Of a stretch of 64,000 nucleotides of DNA, positions 30,954 to 42,357 are shown piece by piece. Source of the stretch: Sphaerulina vaccinii (Eukaryota > Ascomycota > Dothideomycetes > Mycosphaerellales > Mycosphaerellaceae); contig JAKUDP010000025.1 in NCBI GenBank assembly GCA_022570795.1, positions 511,001 to 575,000 on the forward strand. The letters are read 5' to 3'. The notes under the pieces were generated by a model. It was given only the letters and a program-made list of their open reading frames with translations. It searched no databases and had not been told where the DNA came from. Each line of letters begins with the position of its first letter. Positions within the stretch are counted from its first letter, which is position 1. Both the position numbers and the translations under genes were made by a program.

Positions 30954-33900
30954 ATGTCTTCCAACTCCATCCACGCCGATCCTCCACCGCCTGTGGTGAC
31001 CGAACCGAGCGGGATCAGTTATGCTACTGGAGGTGCTCTCGGGAAGGGTGGTTTTGCAATATGTCACAAGGCAGAAAGATACGATGGCAGCAGACCAACT
31101 GGGCAGATCGTGGCCTTGAAGATTGTCAAGACGAGGATGGAACCAGCGAAGCTGGCACAAAAGGTGAATATTACAATCATATTGATGGAAGACTCAAGCT
31201 AATATGTTTCAGTTTGTTACAGAGCTTCAGATACACAGCAAGCTCTCGCATCCGAACATCGTCACGTTCCACCGAGCATTCTCGTTCCAGACGAGCACAT
31301 ATGTCGTACTTGAGCTGTGTCCTAATGGCTCGCTGGCAGATATGCTAAAGAAACGGAAACAAGTCACTCTTCCCGAGATCCGGAGACTGGTAATACAAGT
31401 ATGCGGCGCCGTGAAGTACCTGCACCATCGACATATCGTGCATCGCGATCTGAAGACTGGGAATCTCTTCTTGGACGACAAGATGAATGTCAAAGTGGGA
31501 GACTTTGGCTTGGCTGCTCTCTTGGTTACAGAACGAGATATGGAAGTCAGGCGAAGGACGACTATGTGCGGGACACCCAACTATCTGGCGCCCGAGATCT
31601 TGGAGAAGGGCAAGGGGCACGACGAGAAAGTAGACCTATGGGCAATAGGCGTAATTGCATATACACTCGCTGTGGGGAAGGCGCCCTTTCATGCGAGTAC
31701 GAAAGAGGAGATCTACAAGAAACTAAGGTCGGGAACATATACATGGCCGGAGCTCAGTGCCACAACAAACCAGAGCGCAGATTTACGCGACCTGGTGTCG
31801 AGCATTCTAGTGGAAGAACATCAACGGCCAAACCCGGATGCCATCGTCAGCCACAAATTCTTCAAAGTGGCTTACGTGCCAGCAGAGATTCCAACTTCTG
31901 CAAGGACTGAAGCTCCCAAGTGGGAGGTGTCGCTGCCATCTGCGGAGACGATGCGACGAGGGTACAGTGAGACATGGTTCTCGATATGCAGAGAGTCGGG
32001 TGTAGGCGAGTACGAGGAGGGCAAATGTTTCCCGCTCAACGGTGGGCGAAAGATCAGAAGCATTGTGCATGATATGGAGAAGGAGACGCAACTTGGGCGT
32101 CAACCGATGATGCCAATTCCAAAGGACGTCGTTTACACGTCAATGATATCCGACTTCGAGAAGGCCAGCCCGGATACATCAGCAGCATCTGTGGAACCAT
32201 CTCGCAAGAATCCTGTCAGCCGACATATGAAGGAGATGTCGCACAATGAAGTTGCTCTGACTCGACCACGTGCTACGGACACTGTCAAGGCAGCCCGAGA
32301 TGCTGAACTGATGCCACCACCCCGAGCACCTTCACGAGCTGCCAGAGCACCAGGAACCAGTTCAGTAAGGAGAGCTGCAAGGACTATAAGCGAGGAAACC
32401 GCAGCGAAATCCTCAGAATCTGTCAAGATCGCATCGGACTCGTCCTCATCCGTACCGTCCTCTTCAGCCACCGTGCGTGTGGCAAGGACACGACCAGTAC
32501 CAGTGCCGTCGTCTAGCGCACCGGCAACAGTCACAGTAGCATCGGCCTTGAGAGAGTCAAAGAACTATTCCACCACAACGGCGACATATCAGACAGCGCA
32601 GACCGAGCAAAGTTCAGACCCGCTGGAGAAGCCGCAAAGAGCTGGTACAGTCAAGCGCAGTGCAGATGCAAGTCTTGCGAGACGGCCACGCGCACCTCGA
32701 CCAGTACAAGAGCGTCCTATGTCGCCAGTAGAGGTACAGCTACCCACTCAGCCAAGCGCTGCCAGAGTGGCGCGAACGAGGAAAGTATCTCAGCCGGTTG
32801 AAGAAGGGCCTCTTGCGACTTTGGACGAGCTGAAGAAGGTAGAGCCGTTCAAGTCGAGGAGAAAAGCGCCAGCACCGGAAGTGATCGAGATACTATCTGA
32901 TCCAGATTCGGACGACAGAGATGAGCTTAAGAAGCCCGTCGAGTCGATAGGTGCCACGCTGAAGCTACCACGTCCACCGAAGATGACTGCGCGCCTTCCG
33001 CAGCCACGAAGAAAACTGAACGAAGAGCTGGAGCCTGCAGTGATCGACACAGACCCTACCGCGGTGCTGAACAAGCTGGCGACTTTCAGAGACAACCTTG
33101 CAGAAGCACTCACCCGCTCATCAACAGCCAAGAGCACATCCAGTCTCCGGAGAGATAGCAACGATCCTGGTGCTGGCCTTCCTTTTGTATCACGATGGGT
33201 GGACTACAGCCGGAAACATGGTGTGGGATATGTGTTGTCCGATGGCACTGTTGGTTGCATTATCAATGCGACCGCCAAACCTGGGCAGGCACCAACACCG
33301 GTCACACACGTCTTGGTCCGCAACGGCCAGAGGTGGCTGAAGAAGGTCGCTCAGAATAAGGAGTTCACTGGCATTGAGCAGGTCCCGCTTGAGATCTTCG
33401 AAGACCGAGACGTCGACGGCATCAAGCGCAAGGTGTATAAAGGCCTTGGTAGCGTCAAGGAAGGTCCACTATTGGTCGAGGCCGAAAGAAGGAGAACATT
33501 GAGCGTGCTGTGGGTGAAGTTTGGACGATACATGTGCCAGTCTCTAGATGGCTCAGAGGACAGCGGAAGCAGTAGTCACGATCAGGACAACTTCGTGCGC
33601 TTCTACCAAAGAATTGGCAACGTCGGCGTCTGGGCTTTCGCAGATGGATGTCTTCAGGTAAGTCCTGCCAGCCTAACACATCGCGACGAGATGCTAACAT
33701 GGTACTCCAGGTCCACTTCCCAGACCATACCAAGATCGTGCTCTCCTCGTCTGGCCAAGTCATCTCTGCCACAGTCTTGACACCGGAAGCCACCTCGCAT
33801 CTATCCCACAACGGCGACCTCTTACCTCAACACGTCTCGAATCGCGACATCCTAGCCGACAATGTACACGCCATGCTCTTCGAAGGTGGACGCGTACGAC

Positions 33901-34136
33901 AGAGAATCGTCAAAGCCAACCAGATTCCAGGCAAGCTCGCCTTTATCCAAGATGTGGTATCGCAATGGATCAGCAATAAAGGTCTCGGTAGACTAGACGA
34001 AGACGAGGGCGGCGCAAAACTATCCTGGCAAGGCTTGACAGTGAAAGAGAACAAAACAAAAGTTGATCGAGTAACTGTTGGAAGATATGGAGGCGATGAG
34101 AACCGGTCCACGGCTGTTGAGACCGTGAGAGTATAG
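30954..34136 (+). CDS. CDC5: Polo-like kinase
   Basis: Serine/threonine kinase controlling mitotic entry, spindle function and cytokinesis. Exons 30954-31163, 31213-33657 and 33711-34136 (introns 49 and 53 nt) give 1026 aa. The kinase domain has the loop GGALGKGGFAICHKAE, VALKIVK, HRDLKTGNLF, DFGLA and the activation segment RRRTTMCGTPNYLAPEIL. The long middle region (residues about 330-720) is disordered, rich in Ser, Pro, Ala and Arg. Two polo boxes follow: SRWVDYSRKHGVGYVLSDGTVG from about 727, and VRFYQRIGNVGVWAFADG with HFPDHTKIVLSSSG from about 866. Most polo kinases are 600-700 aa, so the linker is unusually long. Upstream in-frame codons before 30954 lack conservation, so that ATG was chosen. 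Confidence 0.95.
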
Positions 34137-34881
34137 GCTTAATCTTTTGCTGATGACGAGAAACGGCCGAATTTCCTGTATGGCGTTGTTGGATGAGCTG
34201 GAAGAAGATATTTTCGGTTGGTCATACGAGGCGTTTGAGCGCGGTGAATACCAGTGTCCATGGACATAGCCTCTTCCGTACTGTTGGTCCATACCATACC
34301 ATTTCGGACCACTTGGACCAAGATCTTGTCGCGGTGGTGCCTTGATGCATTCAATCTCTGCATCCACTCTCTGCATCCCCTCTTCTGCTAGTCAGTCGAT
34401 CGTGAGGGCAGTTCTTGGCATCTTCGAGATCATGTTCTGCCTTTATTTCCAGACTGATCGCCGTCTCCACAAGCTGCAGCTGGCGAGCGTGCCGTCACAA
34501 CGTGCATCGCTCGTCGTTGTCTCGTTTGTAGAGTTCTCCTATATCACATGCTTCCTGTATATGGATGTCACATAATATCAACCAATAGTCAGACGACACC
34601 TAGCCCGACTTACTAGCGTACAGTCCTCTAACGTGGTCTTTGCAACTGCCGAAAGGACAACCTTCTGTAGTTTCGAAGCAAAAGCTGCGACAGTTGAGCT
34701 TCTCTTCAGAGCTTGTTGATCCTGCTTGTCGCGTCCGCCGGCCCCCTCGCCGGCCGAGACCCACTTGCCGATCAACATCCAACATCAGGCATCACACACG
34801 ACCAACTTGGCAAGCAAACGCACGAACGTCTTGTCGGTATCATTCAGTCGAGGCTACACAGGTACAGAGCACACCGTCACC
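34137..34881. other. Intergenic region, no supported gene
   Basis: The polo kinase 3' flank and the promoter of the metallo-beta-lactamase-fold gene. Small frames overlap on both strands without coding character. The last 150 bases form the leader of the next gene. Confidence 0.45.
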
Positions 34882-36187
34882 ATGTCTCTCCACACTCGCG
34901 AAGATCTTCTCGTCTGCTCGGCCTGTGGCACCCAATTCGACGTGCCTGCGAGTCAACCACTCAAGGCGTGTCGGATATGTGATGTGAGCTCAACCACCCA
35001 CTCACCGCGTCTCCTTTCTCCCGCTGAGTAGGATGCTGCCGATCACAGGACCCGCGACAATTCGTACCGCCTACTGGTCAAGCCTGGACCAGTCTCGCTC
35101 AAATGCGAGGTGGCAAGTACAAGAACAGCTTCAAACAGGACGAAGTCGAGAAACGCATGACTTCGATTCATACAGAACCGAAGTTCGCGATTGGACAACG
35201 TTGCGTCTTACTCGAAACTCCTGCTGGGAATGTTTTGTGGGATTGTATTACTTATCTTGACCAGGACACTGTGGACTTCATCAGAGGTAGAGGAGGGCTC
35301 AAGGCCATTGTCATTAGCCACCCACACTACTACACGACTCATCTCGACTGGGCGAAGACATTCGACTGTCCTGTATACTTCTCGCTCGAAGATGTGGAAT
35401 GGGTCAACCAGCCGGATCCAGATGGCAGAAGGAAGCTGATCGAAGGGACATTCGAGGATATTATAGATGGGGTAGAAGCCATCAAGGTTGGAGGCCACTT
35501 TCCGGGGTCTTTGGTGCTACTCTGGGACAAAAAGTTGTTCATTGCTGACAGCTTAGTGACTACGCCAGTAAGTGCTCGACTTGACTACACATAATATGTC
35601 CCAGGATCTGCTCGATTCGTGGTCTTCTTAGTTTCTGCCTCAAGCCGCCGCGGTGCATGCATGCTTTCTCCGCATCGAGCGGCTGACTGCGCTACTACAA
35701 GAGCAATCGTATCGAGAGGCCAACTGCTCAAAGATATTGGAGAAGGTTTCGAGAAGATGTCCAATGCTATCCAAGAAGACCACGATTGGAGAAGATCCTG
35801 GAACATGTTATATCTCGCACCTGACCGCGAAACCGAAAACGAAAACACGTGGTCTGCGCGTGTCATTGGCTTACACTTTACGCTGACACTTCTGCACCTA
35901 TGCAGAGCGCACTTTATCACATTGATCGACCTCCCGGAACGAACTCTTTCGTATTCATGTGGTCGATCCCGAACATGATACCCTTGCCACCTGCAGAGAT
36001 TCACAAGATGTGGCAAGCCCTTCGTATGCACGACTTCGAGAGCACTCACGGGGCTTTCGTAGGTACCGAAGTCCGGGACAAGAATGTGAAAGCCCGTGTG
36101 CTTGAGAGTATGAAGATTCAGGCTAGAGCTGAAGGTTGGGATAATGTAGCTATTCTCGATGAGCAGCTTTCAGTGGTAGGAATCTAG
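34882..36187 (+). CDS. Metallo-beta-lactamase-fold hydrolase
   Basis: A small fungal protein of the metallo-beta-lactamase superfamily, possibly a hydrolase; substrate unknown. Exons 34882-34983, 35049-35567 and 35906-36187 give 300 aa. The N-terminus has a CSACGTQFDV...CRICD motif, which could bind zinc. The metal site resembles SHPHYYTTHLDW, a variant of the HxHxDH motif, with GGHFPGSLVLLWDKKLFIADS and the late HGAFVGTEVRD. The second intron is 338 nt, far longer than the others here, and contains a coding-like frame (see findings). The splice joins ADSLVTTP to SALYHIDRPPGTNSF, as expected for the family. An unlikely alternative is that the locus is two genes. Confidence 0.85.
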
Positions 36188-37026
36188 GTATGTTATTGTC
36201 TCGAATGGTGTTGATATCTATCGTGCTACTGTAACAGAGTTCGGAGCTATCACAATAATATCGTTTCGACCTAACGATAGTCCTTTTTGCTTTTGCTTTT
36301 GCTGCTGCCAGTAGCGCAGCTATCCATAGCAGCGGGCAACTCGTCTAGTCAACTCTGCCAGCATCTGGATCCTGCCTACCCGACCACGCGACCAGTTTGG
36401 AAGTCAAAGGCGCTGAATCGCAACACCGCGTTCACTCTGTGGCTGATCTGTGTCCGCTCGCTAGCTGTCACTGTCACTGCACCCAGAACTCTCTACCATT
36501 CGGACCAGCTCCTCGTATCCTTGCTGACAGGGTCGGGCCACTGACCATCTGCGAGCTCTTGTTGCGAATAGGGTCGAACTTCTCCTCTGGTCCGTCACGG
36601 AATGAGCGACACCGCTATCTTGTGAGATATGTCGAGATCGAGGAGGTGACTATGGAGCGATGATTGAGGATGCCGGAGCGAGGTGTATGGAGCGGAACGT
36701 AACCAGCGCACTCGTGAATGAGAGCGTGTCAGCTTTGCATTGTACGGATAGAACAGTCCCTCGAATGCATACGGGGCATGCGAAGTCCGTTGCAAGGACG
36801 CACATGCACGACCGCATGTAGACACGTCTCCTCATTGGCCAAAGTCTGTGGGAACGCCCTTCTGGAATCTCGTGTGTATACAAAGGACTGTATGCGACTG
36901 CGCGTTCACATCGAGCCCGCAGCAACACGATGGAGCTAAGCTGATGACTCCAGGTTCGTCGAATTCGCTCGCTGTCGACTTCCTGCTGAACGCATGAACC
37001 AGAGGTACGCCAAGCGCCAGGATGGG

Positions 37027-37206
37027 CAAGTCAGGACGACGGAGGGAAAAGTTGTCCGGCTGGTATTCATGTACTCGAGTACAACAACGAAGTCGTCTTA
37101 CGGGTAGACTTGCCAGCCTAAGAACCATACCAGCCGGTCAGGACGACGATCCAGGTGATGACGAAGTACCCGAGTACAATAAAGCTGTCTTGCTGGTCGA
37201 TGTGCG
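37027..37206 (+). repeat. Degenerate tandem duplication
   Basis: Two segments resemble each other. TCAGGACGACG occurs near 37031 and 37138. A following coding-like stretch (LEYNNEVVLRVDL and PEYNKAVLLVDV when translated) occurs near 37075 and 37169. The period is about 94-107 bases. It may be a decayed repeat of a protein-coding unit. Confidence 0.45.
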
Positions 37207-37239
37207 CCCTTTGAGAGTCATACGAGCCGCAGCAATCTT

Positions 37240-37488
37240 TCAGCGGGCTGGTCCTCCTGCCTTCCACGGGCTCATGGCCTTGCTCAGTTCTTCGTCCCCC
37301 TTCTCAGCATACGGATGTGCGCCGCCGCCTCCACGCGCCAACCACTGTCCTCCAAGCCCACCAGGAACGGCATAACCATTTTGTCCGGGACTCCAGCTAG
37401 GCGATGGCAGCTGTCTGCTTTTGTCGAACTTCTTGCTCCGTGGCTGCCAGTTGCTGTCACTGATCTTCTTTAACTTGTCGCTGACCAT
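37240..37488 (-). CDS. Doubtful short hypothetical ORF
   Basis: An ATG-initiated frame of 82 codons rich in Ser, Lys and Gly (SKKFDKSRQLPSPSWSPG, GGLGGQWLARGGGGAHPYAEKG). It has coding-like composition but no relatives I can recognise, and no evident splice partners. It sits in a gene-poor area and may be chance. Confidence 0.22.
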   Translation of the reverse strand: MVSDKLKKISDSNWQPRSKKFDKSRQLPSPSWSPGQNGYAVPGGLGGQWLARGGGGAHPYAEKGDEELSKAMSPWKAGGPAR

Positions 37489-39472
37489 TCTTGTCTCTAT
37501 TGCTTCCTCTGTCGGCGTGAGGGTCCTCAGGATAGAAGATCTAGAAGCATGGTGGTCTCGAAGCCTGACTGTATACCATTACAGATGACACGTCGCAATC
37601 AAAACGCGTCGAAGTCGCTGGAGAGAACTCCGGCGTCATATTGCTAGTGCTGGTGTTAGTCGACGCCTTCCTGTGCGCCCAGCAGAAAGTACCACAGCTG
37701 GCGCCTGCCTGGCGGGTTCCTTTTGTGGAGCAGTCCTTGCGCATGCTACGCTGAAGACCAGAGGCGGTCCGGCTTCGGTGTCCAGTCCTCACCTGCATGT
37801 TCACAAACATGAGGCGAAGCACAATATTGGCCCGGAATTCATTGGGCGCCAGCCTGTGCGACACAGACAGTTGTACCTGGAGAGATCGAACACTCCTCTG
37901 GCCGAGCATTCAGTCTTGTGACTGCTAGTCTGTCGACTAATGACATTGTCTCGACAACGATATCTGGTTCGAGGAGGTGAAGTGAAGACTGTTACGAAGA
38001 TTAGTCTCCATGTGGTAATCACATATCTGAGAAACTGGTGGCACTCGTTGCTGAGACCAGTGACTTTGAGACAGGGCAGACCCCACTCAGGTCCATGTAC
38101 CCACGCCGAGTCAAGCCTGTTGAGTTCAGCAGAGAGTACAGTCTGGGCAATCGTTGTTCAGCGTAGCCCCTGTGGGTGGTAGAGGAAACAGCGGGGCAGG
38201 GAACTGAAGCGTGCAGCGAGCAAGTCCGACAAGCAGCAACCGAGAATACCTATGCTGTATCCACCAGTTTGTCCAGTCCAGCTATGCGTAGCCGTGAAGC
38301 CAACTTATAGTAGAATCCGCAGATGCCTCGTACGGCAAGAGAATGTCGAGGCCCCGTGCGGGCCGCTGCACCAGGTCGTGTCTCCCACTCAATTATACTC
38401 CACCCTAGCTCGCTAATCATTGCCTATAGACTTGGTCTTGGCCTAGCCAGCATGATGATCACAGCCACCAAGCTTTGGTCGATCAATCCTTTCCGACTGG
38501 CGCTCATACGAGCCTCCGGCAAGTTGCGATGCCGACTTTTCTGCAGGTCTCTGATCAGGCAGGACACGCCCAGGTAAGCATGATTGATCACAGCGCCCAT
38601 CATGCTCGACAACACTGTTATCACCTGCTGATCAAATGGTTCAATCACTGTTTGTGGCTAGAATAAGTGATTGATCCAGCAGTGTGGTTCATGGTCATCA
38701 TTTTCAGGCCGTAGTTTGTGCCGCGGATGTTTGACACTTGACAGTCGGGGCTGACACACTACTAACCTGTCCGCTGGCTTGACATGAAGGATCTTCTTAT
38801 GTTCCACTCCAATCTCGTTGCGGCCTCCACATCTCCACACGTTGCTCGTGGGAGTCCTCAGTGACAGCGACAGTCAGAGACACCAGGATCATAACTCATG
38901 TGTCTTCTCGTTCAGGCTCGATCGATAAGCGTGAGCCCCAGCGTCTTTCACTCCATTGCAGCCTTGCCCTGGCGCTTGCAGGGAGGAGATTGCACCGCCC
39001 GCCGCTCTGTCCTGCCAGCGCATCACTACTCTAGCTTTGTTGTACACCTGCGATGTCTCCTGGACAACGACAGACAGACCTGGTCTTCATGTTCTGTGTA
39101 CCAGTACGGTCGTCGGACGATTTCGCCTTGCATATTTGATGGTACTGAGAGCCTGAGCACCACATCGTTACCTTTATGGTTCTCAACGATCAGCTTGACC
39201 GCCTGCACACTATCCCGATGGGCTCAGGAACGGCGTAGTGGATGAGATCCAAGCCTGCCATCGATCGCTAGATCTCTCATCTTTCGCATCAGCTGCCGAC
39301 TACTCACCCGATGGCCGCCAGGACTACTGGTAGTGCGATGGTCACCCAATGCAGCGCGTCAGGAGTGACAGCCGTGATCCGCCATCGACGAAACAAGCAG
39401 GCGAACACTCTCCAGAGCAGCATACACGAGCAACATCGCGATGTCATCGATCAAGGGCCAGACAGCAATGTA

Positions 39473-39506
39473 CAGTGCTGCTAGCCGAAGTGGAACAGGT
39501 CTGTGC
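39473..39506 (+). repeat. Left terminal inverted repeat of the mariner element
   Basis: 34 bp beginning CAGTGCTGCTAGCCGAAGTG. The reverse complement occurs at 40795-40828 with no mismatch. A TA precedes it. Confidence 0.93.
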
Positions 39507-39579
39507 ACGCACTAGGCGCGGGCCGGATACGGACTAGCCGAGAATGGTAGCAAATAACCAAGCTTGATTAGAGACTCTA

Positions 39580-40683
39580 TTAATATTTAGTTGGCCAACC
39601 TAAATTTCTAATTACAGCCTCGGCACGCTTCCGCATAGACCCCATTATGTTTTTCAACACGTAATCTGGTAGCTCCCGCCATAACCGCTCTACTTCCCGA
39701 TCGAGCTGATTAAGCGACTCAATCCAGTGCATCCGATGTAGCTTATTTTTAATCCAGGCCCAAACATGCTCGATTGGGTTTAGATCCGGCGAGTGGCTCG
39801 GCAGCGCAAGCCATCTAAACCCAATCCGGTCGAGTTCCCGCTTTGTTGTCTTCGCTTTTTGCCAAGGCGCATTGTCTAATAGGAGGACCGGATTAATACC
39901 CCGCATATTAAGCTCAAGCTTATAGCGGGCCAGAGCGGGTATCATCCGGATCCGGAAGTTCTCCGCCGTATAGTTGCCCCATTCGGACGTGTTCCACTTG
40001 AAAAACGGGCCCAATCCGTGCCAAGTGCACACTCCGGTCCAATGACTCGTCTGGTAGCCTGAGGCCATATCGTCCTGAATCAGGGTTTCCGGATCACCCC
40101 GCTCCCCAATCCAGCGAGTAACATCACGCGGTCCGGTTCTTCCTGCTCCAACGCGGAAAGCCGTTTGGTCTAGCGCGGCAATTTCGTGTAAATGCGGGTC
40201 ACTCCATGTAAGTAAGCGGGCTGCCCAGTTAACGCGATTGGTCCGGATAAGCGGGGACGATTTAGGCTTTCTCATCCGCCAGAACCTGCCTAGCCCAGCC
40301 TCTTTCAGGGTCCGGTCGATAACCGCTTTTGGCTCGTAGATGCTAAGCTCGGCTGCAACTTAATGAAATGGCTTGTCTCGATTAGCCGGATTGTCTAGGC
40401 ACGCGTCAATTAGGGCCTCGGCAATAGCCGGATTCAGCCTTCTAAGTGGTCGGTTCCTGCGGGGCATCTTTACTCCGGTTCGTAGTATCCGGTTAACTAA
40501 CCCGATTGGGACTGGGGTGGACCGAGCTATGTCTCTTTGGGCAAAGCCAAGCTCTTTTAGGCCGTGGACATAATGTCGCCAGCCCTCGGACCAGTGAGAG
40601 TAGGGCGGATGCTCGGGTAGAACGCTCGATTGGGACGAGTTTTGACTGGATTCGGTTGATTGAGACATAGTTACTAGTCTCAA
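39580..40683 (-). pseudogene. Tc1/mariner-type transposase, one in-frame stop
   Basis: Reading from 40683 to 39580 in one frame gives 367 codons before the final TAA, broken only by a TAA at 40360-40362. The first 107 codons form a helix-turn-helix region (LGFAQRDIARSTPVPIGLVN). The rest is the catalytic DDE_3 domain: the first acidic region (ALDQTAFRVG), LLLDNAPWQK and SPDLNPIEHVW, with 34 residues between the second Asp and the Glu. The stop sits between the DNA-binding and catalytic parts, so it would remove catalysis unless read through. A later ATG (40275) could start a catalytic fragment only. A C-to-T change (CAA to TAA) is one possible cause. Confidence 0.9.
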
Positions 40684-40794
40684 AAAGCGGGTCTGAGCCG
40701 GGCTTATGTAAATGGAGGGGTAGTTCCATCAATTTCCATCAATATTCGATGGATTACGTCACGGAGCCGGATCGAACCTCCGGGCCGCTTCCGC

Positions 40795-40828
40795 GCACAG
40801 ACCTGTTCCACTTCGGCTAGCAGCACTG
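40795..40828 (-). repeat. Right terminal inverted repeat of the mariner element
   Basis: Exact reverse complement of the left repeat, followed by TA at 40829-40830. Confidence 0.93.
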
Positions 40829-42357
40829 TACAGAAACATGACCGGACGGAGCATCATCGAGATCGAGTCCCGTTCTGCAGACTTTGCAGCACTCATTGGT
40901 CAACATCGTCGCACATCGATGGGCTTCCACGCAAGGCGCTTCGGGAAGATTCTAGTGAGGCAGGAGAGCAGCATCGGACGAGATCAAGATCGATGCGACG
41001 ATGCTCCGATGGTGTACGAGTCGAAAACGGCCGCAGGCGAATAACAGGCAGCGTAAGCAGTGATGCAGCGCTCTGAAGCGCTCCATCCGAGACGCACACT
41101 CGAACCGGCTTCGTCACTGAGATGAGCACAACAACATCATCGTCCGGTGTGGACAGTCTCGATAAGAGCGATTCTCTGCAGTCGATCGTGCAGATTACAG
41201 GACGGGCTGCAGCAGGGTGACCGACGGACGGACGGACGCCAATCAGGGGTCTTGCTTGATTGATTGGCCGCAATAGCTCGATTGACCGTCCGCGTGCCGG
41301 ACCGGCCGTTAACTGCTTGATCGTATTGGTATGTATTAGACGAAGGTTCTTGGCAGCGGTGCGGCTCGAGAGTGGGTCTCAAAACCTCGGAGAGCGCTCC
41401 TCTCCGAAGGCTCCTACGCCTCCTCTATAGAAGCCGATACATCCAATACGTACCGGCCAAACAGCGAGCTTCTAATTGATTGTATCGTATCGTCGAGATT
41501 CCCGCTTGATCGTATCACGCCGATCAATCAATACGATACGTATCGGGGTGTGCCGTCCGTCGGTCACCCTGGGCCGCTGCAGGCCTTCCCTTGGGCTAAA
41601 CGGGCTTAACGAGAGCCAAGATAGCGCAGTCTTCCTACTGGCTTGCAGTGTGAGTGCAGCAGAGGCCAAGGCGGTATAAGTTGACTATTGCACAGTAAGT
41701 ACTCGAATCGACCCCATGTCAACATTTACCAGAGTCCGGACCACGAGCAACACCAAGAACATTCTCGATGTCACAACTATTCGTTTCGAAACATTGGACG
41801 AGCCGAAAAATGATCGTGGAAGGAAGTCACCATTCGCTTAAAGAGTTGTGAAGAATCAGCTCGATCAGCGAGACAGACCAGAATGCGAGGACCAGAATAC
41901 AACACTTCCCACGAAGCGCACAGGCAGAGAAGAGGTGAGATCAAGTTAGACAACACAATAAACGTCTTTGGTCGCAGTCTAACTGCTTCGCTATTGCTGC
42001 ATGCGGCAATTATGGCTATTTGGAATGGCATATTTGTCACACACGGGACAGTGTACGAAATAAGGTTTCCGAAAGACGAACTTCACGACCACAACTACAG
42101 TACATACCACATAAGCTGATGAGAAGCATCATCTTCGAGTGTTGGTTGCGATGGCAGTACTTGTCTGGAGACGCGAATATGCGGTCCATGGAACGGCAGA
42201 GATCGTGACAGGAGACGAAAGCATACTATACTCCTTGATTAGTAATCACGCTTCCTGACTCTGATAGTACGGATCCTGCTTACAACGCTGTCTACCACGC
42301 GACTGCCACGTGCTGACGAGTCGCATCAGCGTCGAACAGCAATTGTTGTTGCGTCAG
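40829..42357. other. Gene-poor region right of the mariner element
   Basis: About 1.5 kb without a supported gene. It contains the MITE-like element at 41213-41571. The frame at 41883-42119 lacks coding character. Confidence 0.5.
41213..41571. mobile_element. MITE-like element with 19-bp inverted repeats
   Basis: CAGGGTGACCGACGGACGG at 41213-41231 recurs inverted at 41553-41571 with no mismatch, bounding 359 bp that contain no coding frame. Internal short palindromes include ATACGATACGTATCG near 41,532-41,546. A CTGCAG lies just outside both ends, though not at equal distance, so the target duplication is unclear. Size and structure fit a non-autonomous DNA element. Confidence 0.6.

Larger units (their letters stand above)
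36188..39472. other. Gene-poor region left of the mariner element
   Basis: About 3.3 kb without a convincing gene. It holds a degenerate tandem duplication near 37,027-37,206 and one weak minus-strand frame (37240-37488). Composition is not AT-rich and no RIP signature is visible. It may be old repeat sequence. Confidence 0.5.
39473..40828 (-). mobile_element. Tc1/mariner-type DNA transposon, complete with TIRs
   Basis: A 1356-bp element bounded by perfect inverted repeats (39473-39506 and 40795-40828, 34 of 34 identical) and flanked on each side by TA (39471-39472 and 40829-40830), the standard target duplication for this superfamily. It carries one transposase frame on the minus strand (39580-40683) of DD34E type, interrupted by a single stop. 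TIR identity suggests recent insertion. The bases next to the TIRs inside the element differ from each other, so the repeats end sharply. Confidence 0.93.

Noticed and set aside
36287..36663. Small plus-strand frames in the gene-poor region
   Set aside because: They start at non-ATG codons or lack coding composition and splice partners.
40740..40800. tRNA-like segment (GGTTCGATCC on the minus strand)
   Set aside because: The T-arm does not pair in a canonical way and no complete cloverleaf could be formed; the segment lies inside the mariner element.
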